DNA from: Streptomyces sp. NBC_00690
Lineage (GTDB): Bacteria; Actinomycetota; Actinomycetes; Streptomycetales; Streptomycetaceae
Length of the DNA: 64,000 nt
Assembly: GCF_036226685.1 (NCBI RefSeq)
Contig: NZ_CP109009.1
Location: forward strand, 1,984,001-2,048,000
Direction: 5' to 3'
A program made the position numbers and the translations under genes. The notes beneath the pieces are model-generated. The model was not told where the DNA came from and ran no database searches. It worked only from the letters and a program-made list of their open reading frames with translations. Positions 9,317 to 18,105 of the stretch are shown piece after piece. How positions within the stretch are numbered: position 1 is the first letter of the stretch; each line of letters begins with the position of its first letter.

Positions 9317-10036
9317 TCACGCGGTGCCCGTGCCGCCACCGACGACGGCCTCGCCGTCATCACCGGCGGCACCGGTGCTCCCGGCCTCTCGGTGGTCCCT
9401 GTCGCGCGGCGCCAGCGAGCCCAGTTCACCCGTGTCCCCCAGGCGCAGAAGAAATGGCCGCGTACGGGTGTAACGGATCGCTGTCACGGAACAAGGTTCC
9501 ACATGGACCCTCTGGAAGAGATCGAGATGCATGCCGAGTGCGTCCGCGACGATCGACTTGATGATGTCCCCGTGCGAGCAGATCGCATAGACCGCATCCT
9601 CACCGTGCTCGGCGTCGATGCGCTCGTTCCAGTCGCGTACGGCGTCGACCGCCCGCGCCTGCATCGCGCGCATGGACTCGCCACCAGGGAACACCGCCGC
9701 AGAAGGATGCTGCTGCACCACCTGCATCAGCGGTTCGTCGGCCAGTTCACGAAGTTTGCGCCCCGACCAGTCCCCGTAGTGGCATTCACCGACCCGTTCG
9801 TCGGTCTGGATCCGCAGTTCGGGACGGGCATTCAGCAGGGGTTGCACGGTCTGGAGGCAGCGTTCGAGGGGGCTGCTGACCACGGTGGCGAGCGGCAGCG
9901 CGGCAAGGCGCTCGGGCAGGGCGGCGGCCTGGGCGGCGCCGTGTTCATCGAGATGGACACCCGGGGTCCAGCCCGCGAGTACCGCTGCGGTGTTCGCGGT
10001 GGAGCGTCCGTGGCGTACCAGGATCAACGTGGCCAT
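9317..10036 (-). CDS. Histidine phosphatase, MSMEG_4193/phosphomutase-like
   Basis: A 239-aa histidine-phosphatase-superfamily enzyme. The catalytic LVRHGRSTAN motif is at about residue 7, the second-half CSHGDIIKS motif supplies the second His, and a Glu/Arg pair sits in SSPLERCLQT. It belongs to the actinobacterial MSMEG_4193 type annotated as putative phosphomutase; the substrate is unknown. ATG 10036 gives a product starting MATLILVRHG. No SD is seen, and TAGGCT lies 7 bases upstream, so a leaderless mRNA is likely. It is the first gene of the minus-strand block with DUF3090 and the SCO1664-like kinase. Confidence 0.88.
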   Translation of the reverse strand: MATLILVRHGRSTANTAAVLAGWTPGVHLDEHGAAQAAALPERLAALPLATVVSSPLERCLQTVQPLLNARPELRIQTDERVGECHYGDWSGRKLRELADEPLMQVVQQHPSAAVFPGGESMRAMQARAVDAVRDWNERIDAEHGEDAVYAICSHGDIIKSIVADALGMHLDLFQRVHVEPCSVTAIRYTRTRPFLLRLGDTGELGSLAPRDRDHREAGSTGAAGDDGEAVVGGGTGTA

Positions 10037-10043
10037 GTCCGCA

Positions 10044-10073
10044 AGCCTAGGTCGTGTCGGCGCCGACACGACC
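10044..10073. promoter_or_regulatory. 24-bp perfect palindrome abutting a -10 box
   Basis: Bases 10050-10073 form an uninterrupted 24-bp palindrome centred on CGGCGCCG. It abuts TAGGCT (minus strand, 10044-10049), the likely -10 of the histidine phosphatase gene, and lies about 70 bp upstream of corA on the other strand. The location fits an operator controlling one or both divergent genes. No regulator gene sits next to it. Confidence 0.5.
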
Positions 10074-10143
10074 CTTCGGGTCACGGCTGGCGAAGGCCGA
10101 CGCCGGGGTGCGCAGGGGCGGACCGCGCGGAAGAATACGCGCC

Positions 10144-11208
10144 GTGATCGTCGACTGCGCCATCTATCGCGAAGGGCGCCGCACCGAGGGCCCGGCCGAT
10201 CTCTCCGATGCGCTCGCCGAGGCCAGGTCGAGCGGCGACGCCTTCTTGTGGATCGGTATGCACGAACCGACCGACAAGGAGTTCGACCTGGTCAAGCAGG
10301 AGTTCGGGCTGCATCCCCTGGCTGTGGAGGACGCCTTGCGGGCCCATCAGCGGCCCAAGTTGGAGGTCTACGACGACTCCCTGTTCATGGTGCTCAAGCC
10401 GGTGGCGTACGAGCCGGAATCGGACACCGTCACCGCCGACGAGCTGATGGTCTTCGTCGGCGACTCCTTCGTGGTCACGGTCCGTCACGGGGAGAGCTCA
10501 CCGCTGGCCGCCGTACGCCAACGGCTTGAGGCGGAGCCCGAGGTCCTGGCGCACGGCCCCACCGCCGTGCTGTACGCGGTCAGTGACGCGGTGGTCGACA
10601 AGTACATCGAGGTGGCGGCGGAGTTGCAGGTGGACCTGGAGGAGATGGAGGCCGAGGTCTTCGCCCCGGCTCGGAAGGAGGTCCATCACTCCCGGCGAGC
10701 ACGGAAGGCACAGAAGGCACAGCAGGCCGCAGGGACCCAGCCAGGCGACGACAGAACGGCCGGCCCGCCCACGGCGGCCAGGATCTATGTGTTCAAGCGC
10801 CAGGTGCTGGAGTTCCGTCGCGCCACCGGTCCGCTGGCCGCCCCGATGGCCCGGTTGTCGGGCGCGGGGGTGCCGTTCGTCCATGAGCGCTCGCAGCCGT
10901 TCTTCCGGGACGTCAGCGACCATCTGACCCGGGCCAATGAACAGGTGGAGGGTCTGGACCGACTACTCTCCGACATCCTCGCCGCGCACCTCGCCCAACA
11001 GGGGGTCCGGCAGAACGACGACATGCGCAAGATCTCGGCCTGGGCCGCCATGGCGGCCGTACCGACGATGGTCGCGGGGATCTACGGGATGAACTTCGCA
11101 CATATGCCGGAACTGGGATGGGTGTGGTCCTATCCCGCGGTGCTGGTCCTGATGGGCGGGACGGTCTACAGCCTCTTCCGACTGTTCAAACGCCGGGGCT
11201 GGCTGTAG
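10144..11208 (+). CDS. corA: CorA-family magnesium/cobalt transporter
   Basis: A 355-aa CorA-type divalent metal channel: a large cytosolic alpha/beta domain followed by two C-terminal transmembrane helices. The diagnostic pore motif YGMNF is at about residue 317, with a terminal positive patch (RLFKRRGWL). A charged, low-complexity insertion rich in Ala, Lys and Gln (about residues 178-215) interrupts the long helix region. GTG 10144 follows a weak GGAAG site. Adjacent to the histidine-phosphatase block but transcribed divergently. Confidence 0.9.
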   Translation: MIVDCAIYREGRRTEGPADLSDALAEARSSGDAFLWIGMHEPTDKEFDLVKQEFGLHPLAVEDALRAHQRPKLEVYDDSLFMVLKPVAYEPESDTVTADELMVFVGDSFVVTVRHGESSPLAAVRQRLEAEPEVLAHGPTAVLYAVSDAVVDKYIEVAAELQVDLEEMEAEVFAPARKEVHHSRRARKAQKAQQAAGTQPGDDRTAGPPTAARIYVFKRQVLEFRRATGPLAAPMARLSGAGVPFVHERSQPFFRDVSDHLTRANEQVEGLDRLLSDILAAHLAQQGVRQNDDMRKISAWAAMAAVPTMVAGIYGMNFAHMPELGWVWSYPAVLVLMGGTVYSLFRLFKRRGWL

Positions 11209-11237
11209 GCCGGAGCCAGAGGGCTGGGGGTATGCGG

Positions 11238-11266
11238 GCTCCGACCGGCTCGGGGCCGGTCGGAGC
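11238..11266. terminator. 12-bp hairpin between corA and ferritin-like gene
   Basis: Perfect arms 11238-11249 and 11255-11266 with a 5-base loop, 30 bases after the corA stop and 25 bases after the convergent ferritin-like gene ends. Probably a bidirectional terminator. Confidence 0.7.
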
Positions 11267-11290
11267 GTCCACCAGGGACAACCGGCTAGG

Positions 11291-12076
11291 TCAGAATGCC
11301 GGGGCGACGGTGGGCGGTCCGTTGAGGGCCCCCCGCCGCTCCGGCATCCGCAGGCTGATCATTCGATGCCAGCCGCCGAACCGCTCGTAGCCGTACATGG
11401 CCTGGATGCCGGCGGTGAGTGCCGCCGACTTGGCCCGCGGCCAGCGCAGGACCCGCCCCATCTCGGCCATCACGGCGAGGCTGACGTCACGGTAGACCTT
11501 GATCTCGGTCAGGGCGCTCTCGCGCAGCACGCCCTGGATGGTGCGTCCGTGTCCGGCAGCCGCGAGGCGGAGCAGTTCCTCATGGCAGTACGCGAGGTGG
11601 TTGTCCTCGTCGTTGCAGATCATCCGGATGGCCTTGCCCAACTCCGGATGGTTGCCGAAGTGCTTGACCAGCATGTCCATCTGGTCGGCCGCACGCTGTT
11701 CGGTGACCCGGCTGTGGGCCAGATAGACCACGATGTCCTTCTCGGTCAGGGGCTCCTCACGACGGAGCTTGTCATGGGGGAGCCCAATGCCGTGGCGCTC
11801 CAGGAGCATCGTGTAGTCGGTCTCCGGGGGCACAGGCACGGGTTCGAGCCCGCGCTTGTGCAGGAGCGCGTCGAAGATCCGGCCGTGCTTGTCCTCGTCG
11901 GCGCCGTGTCGGGCGATCTTGGGCGCGAGATCGGCCATCCCGTCGGGCACCAGGGCTGCGATGCGGCCATTCTCCCAACCCCCCTGGGACTCGCCGCTGG
12001 CGGCGATGGAGCAGAACAGTTGGAAGGAGTCGTCGTGGTCGATGATCTCCTGGAAAAGGCTTCGAGCCGAAAGCAT
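11291..12076 (-). CDS. Ferritin-like diiron-fold protein
   Basis: A 262-aa all-helical protein with two Glu-x-x-His elements expected of ferritin-like diiron carboxylate proteins: DEDKHGRIFD at about residue 57 and ICNDEDNHLAYCHE at about 145. The ATG at 12076 is preceded by an excellent AGGAGGT site. The substrate or reaction is unknown; members of this Streptomyces family are usually annotated only as ferritin-like domain proteins. Monocistronic on the minus strand, convergent with corA. Confidence 0.8.
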   Translation of the reverse strand: MLSARSLFQEIIDHDDSFQLFCSIAASGESQGGWENGRIAALVPDGMADLAPKIARHGADEDKHGRIFDALLHKRGLEPVPVPPETDYTMLLERHGIGLPHDKLRREEPLTEKDIVVYLAHSRVTEQRAADQMDMLVKHFGNHPELGKAIRMICNDEDNHLAYCHEELLRLAAAGHGRTIQGVLRESALTEIKVYRDVSLAVMAEMGRVLRWPRAKSAALTAGIQAMYGYERFGGWHRMISLRMPERRGALNGPPTVAPAF

Positions 12077-12389
12077 CACTGCCACCTCCTGAAGGCGTCC
12101 GCAAGGGTCCGCAAAGAAGGAGTCAAGTGCGGTACCGGGTGCGGGGCAACATCTGCGTCGGCCAACTGCGCCAAACGGACGACATCGGGGGTCGTGGAGG
12201 GTCATCGGAGGCGACTTGGGGCCATCAGTGCTATCGGTACCCGTCGGTGCGGTCAGGGGGCCAGTGCCAGCGGTGTCGTACGTCTCGTCAGTGCCGTCAG
12301 TGCCGTCGGGGGTCTGTCGGCCCGAGGCCGTTCGCGGGAGCACCGGGCGTACGGTGCCCCCGCGAGGTCCCCGGGACCGGGTGGCGGTT
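12077..12389. repeat. Intergenic region with 9-bp tandem repeats and a hairpin
   Basis: This 313-bp gap upstream of the ferritin-like gene has no convincing ORF. At 12288-12314 a 9-bp unit TCAGTGCCG occurs twice in tandem plus a degenerate third copy, inside a longer run of TCGGTGC-like words from about 12228. A hairpin of about 12 bp with one mismatch (about 12334-12363) lies 26 bases past the stop of the next minus-strand gene and probably terminates it. Confidence 0.6.
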
Positions 12390-13439
12390 TCAGGCGAGGC
12401 CCGAGCGCTCCAGGGCTGCAGTGCCCGCGCGCAGCGCGGCGAGGCGCTCATCGAGGGTGAAACCGGCCGGGGCCAGGGTCAGGGTGGTCACTCCTGCCGC
12501 CGCGTACTGCTGCATGCGGTCCGCGATCCGCTCGACGGAACCCAGCAGGGTGGTGGAGTCGATCAACTCCCTCGGGACGGCCGCGGCGGCACCGTCCTTG
12601 TCGCCGGCGAGGTAGCGGTCCTGGATCTCGGCCGCGGCTTTTTCGTACCCCATGCGCCGAGCCAGTTGGTTGTAGAAGTTCTGTTGCCGGCTGCCCATGC
12701 CGCCGACGTACAGGGCGGTGTAGGGGCGGAACACATCGGCGAGCGCGTCAAGGTCGTCGCCGAGGGCGAGCGGCAGGGTGGGGCAGACGTCGAAACCGTC
12801 CATCGTCTTGCCCGCCTTGGCCCGTCCGGCGCGGAGGTGGCGGATCGCCGTCTCCTCCAGATGGTCTGCCGACGGGAAGATCAACAGCGCGCCGTCGGCG
12901 ATCTCACCGGTCTGTTCCAGATTCTTGGGGCCGATCGCGGCGATGTAGAGGGGGATGTGTTCGCGCTCGGGGTGGACGGTGAGCTTGAGCGGCTTGCCGG
13001 GGCCGTCGGGCAGGGGCAGCGTCCAGTGCGCACCCTCGTAGGAGAGCCGCTCGCGGGCCATGGCCTTGCGGACGATCTCCACGTACTCCCGGGTACGGGC
13101 GAGGGGCTTGTCGAACTTCACGCCGTACCAGCCCTCGGAGACCTGGGGACCGGAGACGCCGAGGCCGAGGCGGAACCGGCCGCGTGAGAGCGAGTCGAGG
13201 GTGGCGGCGGTCATGGCCGTCATCGCGGGCTGGCGGGCCGGGATCTGGAGGATGGCGGAGCCGACGTCGATGCGCTCGGTGTGTGCCGCGACCCAGGCGA
13301 GGACGGTCGGGGCGTCGGATCCATAGGCTTCCGCCGCCCAACAGACGTCGTAGCCGAGCCGGTCGGCCTCCTGGGCGACCGCCAGATTGTCGCCGTCCAT
13401 CCCCGCGCCCCAGTAGCCGAGGTTGATGCCGAGTCGCAT
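12390..13439 (-). CDS. LLM-class F420-dependent oxidoreductase
   Basis: A 349-aa luciferase-like (beta/alpha)8-barrel protein of the Rv3520c type. The N-terminus MRLGINLGYWG, the GLGVSGPQVSEGWYGV loop and the TREYVEIVRKAM helix are characteristic of actinobacterial F420-dependent oxidoreductases. The physiological substrate is unknown. ATG 13439 follows an A/G-rich AGGGAGAGTT. No operon partner is visible. Gene and start are clear, reaction is not. Confidence 0.88.
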   Translation of the reverse strand: MRLGINLGYWGAGMDGDNLAVAQEADRLGYDVCWAAEAYGSDAPTVLAWVAAHTERIDVGSAILQIPARQPAMTAMTAATLDSLSRGRFRLGLGVSGPQVSEGWYGVKFDKPLARTREYVEIVRKAMARERLSYEGAHWTLPLPDGPGKPLKLTVHPEREHIPLYIAAIGPKNLEQTGEIADGALLIFPSADHLEETAIRHLRAGRAKAGKTMDGFDVCPTLPLALGDDLDALADVFRPYTALYVGGMGSRQQNFYNQLARRMGYEKAAAEIQDRYLAGDKDGAAAAVPRELIDSTTLLGSVERIADRMQQYAAAGVTTLTLAPAGFTLDERLAALRAGTAALERSGLA

Positions 13440-13592
13440 AACTCTCCCTCTTACCGATCAGTAACTTCTCTGTTCCGGGGACTCTAGCGCCCGGACCGGC
13501 GATCCGTCAGGGGGCGATGGGGCTGGTCGGCGAGGGGTGGGTTATCCACAGGGTCTCTCGATGTCGCCGCCCGGCCAGTAATCTCAGCGCTC

Positions 13593-14576
13593 ATGGAGCA
13601 GAGGCATCTCGGCCGCACCGGCCTGCGCGTGTCCCGGATCGGTCTCGGCACCCTGACCTGGGGCCGGGACACCGATGAACACGACGCCGCCGACCAGTTG
13701 AAGGCGTTCTGGGAGGCGGGCGGGACGCTGGTCGACACCGCCGATGTGTACGGGGGCGGGGATGCGGAGTATCTGCTCGGGCAGTTGATAGAGCGGCTCG
13801 TGCCCCGACGCGATCTGGTGATAGCCACCAAGGCGGGCAGCGTGCTCGACCCCGATCGCCGCTTCAACACCTCGCGCGGGCATCTACTGGCCTCGCTGGA
13901 CGATTCCCTCGCCCGACTGGGGACGGACTACGTCGACCTCTGGCAGGTCCACGCGTTCGATCCGCTGACCCCGTTGGACGAGACCTTGCAAGCGCTCGAC
14001 ATCGCGGTGAGCAGCGGCCGGGCCCGCTACGCCGGCGTGTCCAACTTCTGTGGTTGGCAGTTGGCGAAGGCGGCGACCTGGCAGCTCGCATCGCCGGGGC
14101 CGCGCACCCGACTCGCCAGCACCCAGATGGAGTACTCGCTGCTCCAGCGCGGAGTGGAGCGGGAGGTGCTGCCCGCGGCGCTCGATCTCGGCGTCGGTCT
14201 GCTGCCGTCGTCACCGCTTGGTCGGGGAGTGCTGACCGGGAAGTACCGCCACGGCACACCGTCGGACTCACGCGGGGCATCAGAGGTCCTCGGTCCCTTC
14301 GTCGAGCCGTATCTCGACGAGACCGCGGACGGCATCGTGGAGGCCGTGCTGACCGCGGCGGACGGGCTGGCGACGACGGCGTTGCAGGTGGCACTCGCCT
14401 GGGTGCGGGACCGGCCGGGAGTCGTGGCCCCGATCGTCGGCGCGCGCAACGCGCAGCAACTCGTCGCCGCACTGTCAGTGGAGGCGCTTACGCTTCCTGA
14501 CGAGATCCGGCGGGCCCTCGACGATGTGTCGGCGCCCGTGCACCGCTATCCCGACCAGGACTGGAGCATGTTGTGA
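13593..14576 (+). CDS. Aldo/keto reductase
   Basis: A 327-aa NADPH-dependent oxidoreductase of the AKR fold. It shows the catalytic Asp and Tyr in DTADVYGGGDAEYLLG, Lys in VIATKAG and the His in WQVHAFDPL. The C-terminal cofactor-binding region PIVGARNAQQL is intact. The ATG has only a weak upstream site. Its TGA overlaps the GTG of the next gene (GTGA at 14573-14576), indicating translational coupling with the RecD-like protein. Confidence 0.92.
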   Translation: MEQRHLGRTGLRVSRIGLGTLTWGRDTDEHDAADQLKAFWEAGGTLVDTADVYGGGDAEYLLGQLIERLVPRRDLVIATKAGSVLDPDRRFNTSRGHLLASLDDSLARLGTDYVDLWQVHAFDPLTPLDETLQALDIAVSSGRARYAGVSNFCGWQLAKAATWQLASPGPRTRLASTQMEYSLLQRGVEREVLPAALDLGVGLLPSSPLGRGVLTGKYRHGTPSDSRGASEVLGPFVEPYLDETADGIVEAVLTAADGLATTALQVALAWVRDRPGVVAPIVGARNAQQLVAALSVEALTLPDEIRRALDDVSAPVHRYPDQDWSML

Positions 14577-16927
14577 CCGCGTCATCCCAGGGGCAGGGCC
14601 CCGGTCCCCATGCTGAGCCCGCCTCCACCGACGGACCCGCGGCGGTGTCCGAGGCCGCGCCGACCGCCACCACCACCGAGAAGGCCGCCGAAGCCGGCAC
14701 CGAGACCGGCGCCGAAGCGGGCGATCCGGAGACCGGGCCAAAGGCGGCGGACCCCGGTGCGGACGAGTCAGCGCCGAGCGAACCGACCGACACTCCCGAC
14801 TCGACGGAGACCGATACGACGGAGACGGGCACAGCGGAGACCGATACGACGGAGACCGGGGCAGCGGAGACCGATACCCCTGAGACCGGGGCAGCGGAGA
14901 CCGATACCCCTGAGACCGGCACGGTGAGCGCTGAGACCTCCGAGGCAGCGGCCGAATTGCTCGCCCAGCAGGAGCTGCGGGAGCGCATCGAGCAGCGCAA
15001 GGCCGAGAAGGAGGGGCCCATCGCGAGCGGGACCAAGCTCCGCGGACAGGCGGCCGACCTGCTGGCCGCCGTGCGGGCGGTCGAGAGCGGGGAGTCCGTC
15101 GGGCGCGCCTTCCTCCCCTCCCCCGCCCAGGCCAGGACACCCGCGGACGATCCGTCCCGCGCCCCGTCCGGCCGGGCGCCCGGATCGCTGTCGCCGTCGA
15201 CACCGCCCGCCGCGGGGCGGCCGAGTACACCCGAGACCGTCGCAGCCGTCCGGGCCGTGCTCGGAGATGGTGCACCCGACGGCCTCGCCGTCCAGGTCGC
15301 GGATGTGCTCGGGGACACCGCCGCCGCACGGCTCAGGGACGATCCCTGGCAGTTGCTGGCCGTGCCCGGTGTGCTGCCCCAGCAGGCCGACGGATTCGCC
15401 CGGGCACTGCTCGGCGACGCGTGCGGCCCGGGAGACGAGCGTCGGACCGCTGCCCTGGTGGTCTGGCAGTTGGAGCGCTCCGCCCTGCGGGGACACACCG
15501 CCCTGGAGTCCTCGGCCCTGTGTGCTGCGTTGGCCGAGCACGCGGTGCCCGAGCCGGAGGAGGCCCTGCGGAGCGCGGCGGCCGACGGGGTGGTGCTGCT
15601 CTTCGACGACTCCGGAGACGACTTCTCCGAAGGAGGCGCACCGGAGGACGACGAGACCGCCGACGAGGCCGTTGCGGCAACCCCGGTGCTGTGGGGGCTC
15701 GACCGCTACGCGATGGCGGAGGAGAGCCTCGCGGACGGCCTGGCCCGACTGGCCCGTGCGGAGGAGGACGACCGCTGGGAGGCGGCGCCGGGCGAGCTGG
15801 CTCGGGCACTCGCGGCGAGCGGTCTGGTGGTTCACACCGGCGCGGAGGCGGCACGGGCCGAGCCGCTCGCATTGGCCACCGCCGCGACCGGATTGGGGCT
15901 GCGCTGCGTCGTCGCGTTCCACAGCGGACACGGCCGGGATGCCGAGGAGGGAGACACGGTCACCGTCGCCGGGCTACTCTCCGGCGCCGAAGGCCCTGGC
16001 CGGGACGGGGACGGTGCGCTGGTGCTCGACCTCCTGGTGGTGCTGGACGCTCCCCTGCTCGATGTGGAGACGGCGGCGATGCTGGTGGAGTCGTTGCCGG
16101 ACGGGAGCAGGCTGCTGCTCAGCGGCGACCCGGGCCAGTTGGGCTCGGCCGGCGCCGGGCGGGTCTTCGCCGACCTGCTGGCCGCTCGGGTGTGCCCCAC
16201 CGTGGCTTCGCGGACACCCGATCCCGGCCCACTCGGTGAGCTGGTCTCCGGGATCGGTGCCGGGGAGCTCTGCGCCGTGGCGGCACCCGACAAGGAGGTC
16301 GTCATCGTGCCGGTGCGGGACGCGGGCGAGGCCGTGCACCGCACGGTGCAGTTGGTCGCCGACTCCGTACCGCGGGCGATCGGGGTGCCGACCGAGCAGA
16401 CCCAGGTCATCACGGTCGGCCATGGTGGCGCAGCCGGCACCAGGGTGTTGAACGCGGCACTGAAGCAACGGCTGAATCCGGGCCCCGGTCAGTTCGGGGG
16501 CTTCGATCCGGGCGATCGGATCGCCTACGCCCCGGCCGTCGGCCAGACCCTGCCGGGCACGGTCATCTCGGCGGACGCCGAAGGTCTGCGGCTGGAGTGC
16601 GGGAAAGCACGAGTGACGGTGCCGAGGGAGCGGGTCGACGCCGTCGTGCGCCACGGCTGGGCCATGACGGCCCACCAGGCGGCCGGCATGCGGTGGCCTG
16701 CTGCCGTGGTGGTCCTGCCCAAGGACGCCGCCCCGGGATTGAGCAGGCCCTGGGTGTACACGGCCTTCGGTCGGGCCTCGCGCCATCTCTCCGTGGTGCA
16801 CGGGGTGGACCAGGCGCTGCCGCACGCGGTTGCCCAGGTCCCCGCCCAGGAGCGCACCACACGGCTACGGACCCTGCTCGAAGGGCTGCTCCAGCCGGAG
16901 CGGGTGGACGAGACCGCGGGCGCATAG
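14573..16927 (+). CDS. RecD2-like helicase homologue lacking Walker motifs
   Basis: A 784-aa protein with the layout of a RecD2/TraA-type superfamily 1 helicase. Residues 1-125 are low complexity, with four 10-residue repeats of ETGAAETDTP type (about 79-116). Residues about 250-330 resemble the helix-hairpin-helix module of RecD2. The motor domain runs from about 400. The motif III-like GDPGQLGSAGAG (about 518) and the C-terminal UvrD_C_2 motifs GWAMTAHQAAGM (about 695) and YTAFGRASRH (about 730) are readable. Where Walker A (GGPGTGKT) should be, the sequence reads LVVHTGAEAARAE (about 417). Walker B DEAS is replaced by LDAP (about 490). ATP hydrolysis therefore looks lost. Start GTG overlaps the aldo/keto reductase stop. 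Confidence 0.75.
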   Translation: MTASSQGQGPGPHAEPASTDGPAAVSEAAPTATTTEKAAEAGTETGAEAGDPETGPKAADPGADESAPSEPTDTPDSTETDTTETGTAETDTTETGAAETDTPETGAAETDTPETGTVSAETSEAAAELLAQQELRERIEQRKAEKEGPIASGTKLRGQAADLLAAVRAVESGESVGRAFLPSPAQARTPADDPSRAPSGRAPGSLSPSTPPAAGRPSTPETVAAVRAVLGDGAPDGLAVQVADVLGDTAAARLRDDPWQLLAVPGVLPQQADGFARALLGDACGPGDERRTAALVVWQLERSALRGHTALESSALCAALAEHAVPEPEEALRSAAADGVVLLFDDSGDDFSEGGAPEDDETADEAVAATPVLWGLDRYAMAEESLADGLARLARAEEDDRWEAAPGELARALAASGLVVHTGAEAARAEPLALATAATGLGLRCVVAFHSGHGRDAEEGDTVTVAGLLSGAEGPGRDGDGALVLDLLVVLDAPLLDVETAAMLVESLPDGSRLLLSGDPGQLGSAGAGRVFADLLAARVCPTVASRTPDPGPLGELVSGIGAGELCAVAAPDKEVVIVPVRDAGEAVHRTVQLVADSVPRAIGVPTEQTQVITVGHGGAAGTRVLNAALKQRLNPGPGQFGGFDPGDRIAYAPAVGQTLPGTVISADAEGLRLECGKARVTVPRERVDAVVRHGWAMTAHQAAGMRWPAAVVVLPKDAAPGLSRPWVYTAFGRASRHLSVVHGVDQALPHAVAQVPAQERTTRLRTLLEGLLQPERVDETAGA
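14807..14923 (+). repeat. 30-bp coding repeats in N-terminus of RecD-like gene
   Basis: About four tandem copies of a 30-bp unit encoding ETGAAETDTP-like decapeptides; the last two copies are nearly identical at the DNA level. They lie in a Pro/Ala/Thr/Glu-rich disordered N-terminus. Confidence 0.85.
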
Positions 16928-16940
16928 CCCCAGAGCATGC

Positions 16941-16985
16941 GCTGAGGGTCCGATCCCGCGAACGCACGCGGATCGGACCCTCAGC
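16941..16985. terminator. 16-bp hairpin after RecD-like gene
   Basis: Perfect arms 16941-16956 and 16970-16985 with a 13-base loop, lying 14 bases after the RecD-like stop and 36 bases from the convergent gene's stop. Likely bidirectional terminator. Confidence 0.75.
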
Positions 16986-17020
16986 GAACGGCGCGGCGGC
17001 CGGGCGGCGGGGCGAGCCTG

Positions 17021-17680
17021 TCAGAGGCCGGCTTCGTCGAGGTCGTCGAGGTCCTCGCCCAGATCGTCCTCGTCGAAGACGGCGCTGACGTCGAAGCGGA
17101 TCACCACCCGCTGCGGGTCCGCCTGCTCAAAGGGGTTGGTCAACCACTCCCCCGCCTCCGGGAGCTCGTCCAGAGCGGACACCCACAGGGTCGAGTCGCC
17201 CTCTTCGAGACCGAACTCCTTGTGCTGCGAGACGATCTCGTCCGGCTCGTACTCACCGAAGAGCACGCCGAGTGCCGCATGGACACTGCCGGCCGCGGAC
17301 CGACCGTCCCGCGTCACGCCCTCGTCGGGGTCGGCCGCGGTGATCCGCTGCGCCTGTGCAAGCAGCCGCTGAGGCTCCACCACCGCGTAGTCGCGGCGGA
17401 TCAGCACACTGAGGGCGTTGGGTTCGTCCGGGCCCGTATACGGCGGCAGTGACTCGTCGGCCCCGGGGATCTCGAAGGGTGTCACCTCGTCGTAGCGGTC
17501 ATAGAGGCGCTCGTCGTACGTCTCCGCCGCCACGGCCAGAGCGTTGAACGCGTCGTAGACGGCCGGATCGTCGTCTCCCGTGCGGTTCTCGACCGCCGCG
17601 AGGTGACGGTCCAGTGCGGCTTTGACGGCCTCGGCGGCGGCACGTACCTCGGCAGCGGTGGGCTGCGCAGCATCAGACAT
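17021..17680 (-). CDS. Conserved-looking acidic hypothetical protein
   Basis: A 219-aa soluble acidic protein starting MSDAAQPTAAEVRAAAEAVK. It has an N-terminal helix, a central region YDRYDEVTPFEIPG and an Asp/Glu-rich end (FDVSAVFDEDDLGEDLDDLDE). No signal peptide, membrane segment or catalytic motif is seen. I recognise it only as a protein of the kind common in Streptomyces near DUF5703. ATG 17680 is chosen because the upstream reading frame runs into the divergent DUF5703 gene. Confidence 0.7.
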   Translation of the reverse strand: MSDAAQPTAAEVRAAAEAVKAALDRHLAAVENRTGDDDPAVYDAFNALAVAAETYDERLYDRYDEVTPFEIPGADESLPPYTGPDEPNALSVLIRRDYAVVEPQRLLAQAQRITAADPDEGVTRDGRSAAGSVHAALGVLFGEYEPDEIVSQHKEFGLEEGDSTLWVSALDELPEAGEWLTNPFEQADPQRVVIRFDVSAVFDEDDLGEDLDDLDEAGL

Positions 17681-17727
17681 AGTGCAGACGCTATCCGTAC
17701 CGGGCCCATGCCCGCACAATAGATGCG

Positions 17728-17916
17728 ATGCCGGAATACGAATTTGTCGATGTGTATGTCCCGCGCGGGGTCTCCCGCCAGGAGGCGACCCGCCTGCTGA
17801 CCGACCATGCCGAGTACGCACACTGGGAGTTGGACCGACTCACCCTGCACCGCGACGGCAGCCGCAGGGTGCGGTTGCGCCGCCGTATCATCCGCCAGGT
17901 GCGCGCCACCTGGTAG
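17728..17916 (+). CDS. DUF5703 family small protein
   Basis: A 62-aa basic protein, MPEYEFVDVYVPRGVSRQEA at the N-terminus and RRVRLRRRIIRQVRATW at the end, matching DUF5703, a small family almost confined to Streptomyces and relatives. It is short but has a protein-like sequence and G/C-rich third positions. Divergent from the acidic hypothetical protein with 47 bases between starts. Function unknown. Confidence 0.85.
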   Translation: MPEYEFVDVYVPRGVSRQEATRLLTDHAEYAHWELDRLTLHRDGSRRVRLRRRIIRQVRATW

Positions 17917-18105
17917 GCACCGCATCAGTACGGAGCAGGCCCCGGCACCCCGGAACCCGCTCCGCTCCTTCTCCCTCGTCTGCCCGGAGGTTCCCTACGG
18001 CTGCGCGCAACGACGGGGATGAGTGTCGTACGCGCCGACGGCCGTGGTGGGCACCGCCCTCCGCCGGAAAGGCGCTACTCGGGCATCCTCAATGCTGTCC
18101 CGTTC

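Noticed and set aside
8642..10147. 501-aa plus-strand frame across DUF3090 and the phosphatase
   Set aside because: Antisense to two well-supported genes; His/Gly/Arg-rich shadow.
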